9,743 nt of DNA from CAYLGY01 sp964383325 (GTDB lineage: Bacteria; Pseudomonadota; Alphaproteobacteria; Rhizobiales; Rhizobiaceae), in contig CAYLGY010000092.1 in NCBI GenBank assembly GCA_964383325.1, positions 1-9,743 on the forward strand. Direction: 5' to 3'. This document shows, piece by piece, positions 6,098 to 9,743 of this stretch (positions are counted from its first letter, which is position 1; every line of letters starts with the position of its first letter). The translations under genes and the position numbers were made by a program. The notes beneath the pieces were generated by a model. It had not been told where the DNA came from. It did not search any database and saw only the letters and a program-made list of their open reading frames with translations.

Positions 6098-7188
6098 CTG
6101 AACAGCCTCTCGTCGTCTTCAACGGCGTCGTCAAAAGATTCGGCAATTTCGTCGCCGTCGAGCGGCTTGACCTCGAAATCCGTCGCTGCGAGTTCCTTGC
6201 CATCATGGGCTCCAGCGGCTGCGGCAAGACGACGACGCTGCGCATGCTCGCCGGGCTGGAAGCGCCGAGCGAGGGCGAAATCCTGCTGAAGGGCAAGCGA
6301 ATCGACCGTCTCGCCCCCTGGCAGCGCGAGACGCCAATGGTGTGGCAGAGCCTTGCCCTGTTTCCCTTCTTGACCGTGCGCGAGAATATCGAGTTCGGGC
6401 TGCGCATGCGTGGAATGCCGCGCGAGGAGCGCCGCAAGCGCGTGGACAAATGGCTGTCCCTGATGCAGATCGCCGAATTTGCGGAGCGTAACATTGCCCA
6501 TCTCTCGGGCGGCCAGCGCCAGCGTGTCGCGCTTGCCCGGTCCCTCGTCACGGAACCGGAGATCCTGCTGCTCGACGAACCGCTGTCGGCCCTGGACGCG
6601 CATCTGAAAATCCGCATGCAGGCCGTGCTCGCCAACCTGCAGAAGGAACTCGGCATCACGTTCGTCTATGTCACGCACAGCCAGTCGGAAGCCTTCTCCA
6701 TGGCCGATCGCGTCGTCATCATGAGCCGAGGCAAGGTCGAGCAGATCGGCAATCCGCAGGAAATCTACCGCACGCCGCGCACGCGCTTCGTCGCCGAATT
6801 CCTTGGCTCCTCCAATCTGCTGTCCGGGAAGGTCACCCGAATCGCCGAAGGCCTGGCCCATATCGCGACGCCATCGGGCGAGTTCGCCGTCGAACTCAAT
6901 CCCGACAAGGCACTGAAGGAAGGCGATCCGGCCACTTTCGTTGTCTCAGGGGATCGCGTGCAGCTCTCCGGCCAGCGCCCGCCGGAGGGTGTGAATGCAA
7001 TCGAGGCAATGGTCATCGGCGAGGAATTCGTCGGCGCGACCGCGGTCGTGCATCTCGAAGGCGAAGGCGGCATCGAGCTTGCGGCCCAGAAGAGCCATGA
7101 CGAATTGCGGGAACTGACCCTTTCGCCCGGCTCGCGCATCTGGCTTTCCTGGGCGGCCGGATCCGGCCATATCCTGCCCGGAGACTGA
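6094..7188 (+). CDS. ABC transporter ATP-binding protein, PotA/PotG-like
   Basis: This is the cytoplasmic ATPase that powers the importer. The 364-residue protein has all nucleotide-binding motifs: Walker A GSSGCGKTT (39-47), Q-loop Gln at 85, signature LSGGQ (137-141), Walker B ILLLDEP (157-163), D-loop SALD (165-168) and H-loop His195. A C-terminal TOBE-type domain (about 240-360) is usual in the polyamine/iron/maltose importer ATPases. The Q-loop reads VWQSLALFPF where most relatives have FQSYALFPH, a minor variation. The reading frame is open far upstream, but ATG 6094 is chosen because it overlaps the permease stop (ATGA), has an AGGG-type ribosome binding site, and gives the family's usual N-terminus. 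It ends the operon, and its stop lies 2 bp from the recJ stop on the other strand. Confidence 0.95.
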   Translation: MTEQPLVVFNGVVKRFGNFVAVERLDLEIRRCEFLAIMGSSGCGKTTTLRMLAGLEAPSEGEILLKGKRIDRLAPWQRETPMVWQSLALFPFLTVRENIEFGLRMRGMPREERRKRVDKWLSLMQIAEFAERNIAHLSGGQRQRVALARSLVTEPEILLLDEPLSALDAHLKIRMQAVLANLQKELGITFVYVTHSQSEAFSMADRVVIMSRGKVEQIGNPQEIYRTPRTRFVAEFLGSSNLLSGKVTRIAEGLAHIATPSGEFAVELNPDKALKEGDPATFVVSGDRVQLSGQRPPEGVNAIEAMVIGEEFVGATAVVHLEGEGGIELAAQKSHDELRELTLSPGSRIWLSWAAGSGHILPGD

Positions 7189-7190
7189 CC

Positions 7191-8987
7191 TCAGACCCGC
7201 TCCGGCCGCGCCGCATCGAGCAGCCGCATCTGGGGGCGAACCTGGCCATTCCAGTGATTGGCGCCAAGCGTGCCGGCAAAATGCAGCGCCTCGCCGCGGG
7301 ATGCGGCCAGCAGGTCGCCAAGCGGCGTGCCCGCCGCGCGAAAGGCGATTGCCTGCAGCCGGCTTCCGGTCCGGGAAGCCAGTTGCACGCGCAGATGTCC
7401 GTTGCCGACCGCGCGCAGATCAACGATCCGGTGCAGCGGCAAGGCAAGGACGGGCGTCGGATGGCCTGCCCCATAGGGCCCGGCCTGCTCCATCTCCTCG
7501 ATCAGGGCAAGGGTGGCGCTGTCCGCGCTCGCCGCGCCGTCGATCTTCAGCGCATCATTGCCCAGCGCCTGCGTGACCGCCGATGCGGCCTCCGCTTCGA
7601 GAAAGGCACGAAAATCGCCGAGCCTGTCGCGCCGGATCGTGATTCCTGCAGCCATTGCATGCCCGCCGCCCCGGGAAAGCAGATCGCGATCCAGGGCTTG
7701 CCTGACGAGGCGGCCGAGATCGACGCCGGGGATCGAACGGCCGGAGCCGGTGCCCTTGCCATCGCCGTCGAAGGAAATGGCAAAGACGGGCCGGCGCGCC
7801 AGATCCTTGAGGCGGGAGGCAAGGAGGCCGACAATGCCCGGATGCCAGTTCGTGCTTTCGGCGATCAGCACGGCGGGCGGCATTCCGCGCGCAAGCTCCG
7901 CCTCGACCTGGGCGCGGGCTTCCTCCAGCATGACGGCTTCCATCTGCTGGCGCTCCTGGTTCAACCGGTCGAGCTCGGCCGCGATGCGCTCCGCCTCGGC
8001 CGGGTCGCCACTTGCCAGCAGGCGGCTGCCGAGAGCTGCATTGCCGATGCGGCCGCCGGCATTGATGCGCGGGCCGATGGCAAATCCGAGATGGAACGGG
8101 TTCAGCGGCTCGCCGATCCGGGCCAGCCTTGCGAGCGCGGCCATGCCGGGATTGGCAAGGCGGCGCGCCACGGCGAGGCCACGGGAGACAAAGGCGCGGT
8201 TGACGCCGGTCAGCGGCACGACGTCGCAGACCGTTGCCAGCGCCACCAGATCGAGGAAGCCAAGAAGATCCGGCGCCTCCTGCGTCTGGGACCCCCCTCG
8301 CAACAGCCGCGAAACCTGCACGAGGGTCAGGAAGACGACGCCGGCCGCGCATAGATGCCCTTGCCCCGACAAATCGTCGTCGCGATTCGGATTGACCACC
8401 GCGACCGCCGGCGGCATCGGCCCGCCGGGCTGATGATGATCGAGCACGACCACATCGACCCCCGCCTGCTGCGCCACATCGATCGCCTCGGCGCTGCTGG
8501 TGCCGCAATCGACCGTGACGATGAGACGGGCGCCCCGCCGCGCCAGCTCCTGCATCGCAGCCGGGTTGGGACCGTAGCCCTCGAAGATCCGGTCCGGAAT
8601 GTAGATCTCGGATTGCACGCCGAAGGCATCGAGATAGCGTTTCAGCAGCGCCGAGGAGGCCGCGCCGTCGACATCGTAATCGCCGAAGATCGCCACCGGC
8701 TCACGCCGGCGGATGGCGGCGGCGATGCGCCCGGCGGCCCGGTCCATGTCGGTCAGGCGCAGCGGATCGGGGAGCAGGTCGCGGATCGTCGGTTGCAGAA
8801 AACCGGCCGCTTCGTCGAAACCCACGCCGCGCGCGGCAATGACCCGCGCGACGAGATCGGAAAGGCCATGGCCCTGCGCCATCGCCAGGGCGATGTTCTC
8901 TTGCGTCGGGGTAAGGCGATGCTCCCATGCGCGGCCCGATGCAGAGTGCCGGACGTCCAGAAAGTAGCGCCGCTGCGAAACGCTCAT
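7191..8987 (-). CDS. recJ: Single-stranded-DNA-specific exonuclease RecJ
   Basis: RecJ is a 5'-3' single-strand DNA exonuclease of the DHH superfamily that acts in recombinational repair, mismatch repair and base-excision repair. The 598-residue product is slightly longer than Escherichia coli RecJ (577). It shows motif I FGDYDVDGAAS (101-111; D103, D105, D107), VTVDCGTSS near 157-165, the name-giving DHH at 183-185, the DHHA1-domain motifs SGRSIPGVDL near 415-424 and GGHAMAAG (441-448), and a C-terminal OB-like region. The upstream glpX stop lies in the same frame. Between it and position 8987 there is no ATG, GTG or TTG, so ATG 8987 is the only canonical start, despite a weak ribosome binding site. 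It is separated from glpX by 33 nt and is probably co-transcribed with it. Confidence 0.97.
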   Translation of the reverse strand: MSVSQRRYFLDVRHSASGRAWEHRLTPTQENIALAMAQGHGLSDLVARVIAARGVGFDEAAGFLQPTIRDLLPDPLRLTDMDRAAGRIAAAIRRREPVAIFGDYDVDGAASSALLKRYLDAFGVQSEIYIPDRIFEGYGPNPAAMQELARRGARLIVTVDCGTSSAEAIDVAQQAGVDVVVLDHHQPGGPMPPAVAVVNPNRDDDLSGQGHLCAAGVVFLTLVQVSRLLRGGSQTQEAPDLLGFLDLVALATVCDVVPLTGVNRAFVSRGLAVARRLANPGMAALARLARIGEPLNPFHLGFAIGPRINAGGRIGNAALGSRLLASGDPAEAERIAAELDRLNQERQQMEAVMLEEARAQVEAELARGMPPAVLIAESTNWHPGIVGLLASRLKDLARRPVFAISFDGDGKGTGSGRSIPGVDLGRLVRQALDRDLLSRGGGHAMAAGITIRRDRLGDFRAFLEAEAASAVTQALGNDALKIDGAASADSATLALIEEMEQAGPYGAGHPTPVLALPLHRIVDLRAVGNGHLRVQLASRTGSRLQAIAFRAAGTPLGDLLAASRGEALHFAGTLGANHWNGQVRPQMRLLDAARPERV

Positions 8988-9020
8988 GCCGCAATGGGTT
9001 CGATTGCCTGCTTCACCCGA

Positions 9021-9743
9021 TCAGAACTTCTCCAGATCATGATGGCGTGCCTTGATCTCGCGCACCGTCCGCGACGACGAGCGCAGAACGATCGTCTCGG
9101 TCTGGATGTAGTTGCGGGCGAACTTCACTCCGGAGAGCATGTTGCCATCGGTGACGCCCGTCGCGGCGAACAGCACATCGCCACGCGCCATTTCGTCATG
9201 GCGATAGGCCTTGTTCGGATCGCTGATGCCCATGGTGGCTGCGCGCTCGATCTTCTCCGGCGTATCCAGCACCAGCCGCCCCTGCATCTGGCCGCCGATG
9301 CAGCGCAGCGCCGCCGCCGCCAGCACGCCTTCGGGCGCGCCGCCAATGCCGAGATAGATGTCGATGCCGGTTTCGTCCGGATCGGTCGTGTGGATCACCC
9401 CCGCCACGTCGCCATCGCCGATCAGCCGGATGGCGGCGCCGGTGGCCCGCACCTCCTCGATGATCCTTGCATGGCGCGGCCGATCGAGAATGCAGGCCGT
9501 GATCTCTTCAACGGGAACCCCCTTGGCGTGCGCCAGGTTGCGGATGTTTTCCGTTGCCGGTGCGTCAATGTCCACCACCCCCTCCGGATAGCCGGGACCG
9601 ATGGCGATCTTGTCCATGTAGACATCAGGCGCGAACAGGAGGCTGCCCTTCTCGGCAATGGCGATCACGGCCAGTGCATTCGGCAGGTTCTTGGCGCAGA
9701 TCGTGGTGCCTTCCAGCGGATCGAGCGCGCTATCGACTTCCGG
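9021..9743 (-). CDS. glpX: Fructose-1,6-bisphosphatase class II GlpX (5' end outside window)
   Basis: GlpX hydrolyses fructose 1,6-bisphosphate to fructose 6-phosphate in gluconeogenesis. In autotrophic or methylotrophic relatives the class also removes the sedoheptulose bisphosphate 1-phosphate. The reading frame runs off the right edge with 240 codons present. The full protein is usually about 320-335 residues, so roughly 80 N-terminal residues are missing. Visible family motifs are the metal-binding DPLEGTT (about 8-14 from the edge), RLIGDGDVAGV, the catalytic-domain string YLGIGGAPEGVLAAAALRCIGGQMQGRL, and FAATGVTDGNMLSGV. The internal Met at 9668 is not the true start, because the DPLEGTT motif lies upstream of it. 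It precedes recJ by 33 nt in the same direction. A glpX-recJ pair next to homoserine dehydrogenase is, from memory, common in rhizobial chromosomes. Confidence 0.96.
   Translation of the reverse strand, partial: PEVDSALDPLEGTTICAKNLPNALAVIAIAEKGSLLFAPDVYMDKIAIGPGYPEGVVDIDAPATENIRNLAHAKGVPVEEITACILDRPRHARIIEEVRATGAAIRLIGDGDVAGVIHTTDPDETGIDIYLGIGGAPEGVLAAAALRCIGGQMQGRLVLDTPEKIERAATMGISDPNKAYRHDEMARGDVLFAATGVTDGNMLSGVKFARNYIQTETIVLRSSSRTVREIKARHHDLEKF

Noticed and set aside
5956..6861. 301-codon minus-strand frame opposite the ATPase
   Set aside because: It mirrors a complete ABC ATPase with all motifs and has no independent support.
7254..8433. Long plus-strand frames opposite recJ
   Set aside because: recJ has its full motif set on the minus strand. 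The opposite frames are low-complexity Arg/Ala/Gly-rich shadows.
1..9743. Search for transposases, integrases, tRNA genes, CRISPR repeats or flanking direct repeats around the creatinine locus
   Set aside because: None is visible by eye. The accessory nature of the locus is inferred from gene content only.

Overview
The window is GC-rich DNA with strongly G/C-biased third codon positions, tight overlapping operons and a glpX-recJ pair. This fits an alphaproteobacterium, most likely of the Rhizobium/Agrobacterium/Sinorhizobium group (Hyphomicrobiales). That placement is inferred from gene content and codon style; no ribosomal or other taxonomic marker is present.

Positions 1-7188 hold an accessory catabolic locus for creatinine and creatine. 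Creatinase (plus strand, possibly cut by the left edge) converges on creatininase (minus strand), with a perfect 12-bp hairpin between them. Creatininase is divergent from a LysR-type regulator. The 99-bp region between their start codons holds a good sigma-70-type promoter for the regulator and a 24-bp imperfect palindrome over its predicted transcription start. Downstream of the regulator, in the same direction, is a complete four-gene ABC importer of the polyamine (PotD/B/C/A) type: a Tat-exported solute-binding protein, two permeases and an ATPase. The last three genes are linked by ATGA overlaps.

Positions 7191-9743 are housekeeping DNA on the minus strand: recJ (single-strand DNA exonuclease) and upstream of it glpX (class II fructose-1,6-bisphosphatase, 5' end beyond the right edge). 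The accessory/core border is abrupt: the importer ATPase and recJ end tail to tail with only 2 bp between their stop codons.

Working model: the importer brings in a small guanidino/amine substrate, creatininase converts creatinine to creatine, and creatinase splits creatine into sarcosine and urea, all probably controlled by the adjacent LysR protein. Both enzymes are assigned with high confidence because their catalytic and metal-binding residues align with the characterised Pseudomonas putida enzymes as I recall them. The importer's substrate (creatinine, creatine or sarcosine rather than a polyamine) and the regulator's effector are inferred from gene neighbourhood only. Sarcosine oxidase/dehydrogenase and urease, needed to finish the pathway, are not in this window. 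No RNA genes, mobile elements or CRISPR arrays were seen, and no gene-free stretch exceeds about 100 bp.
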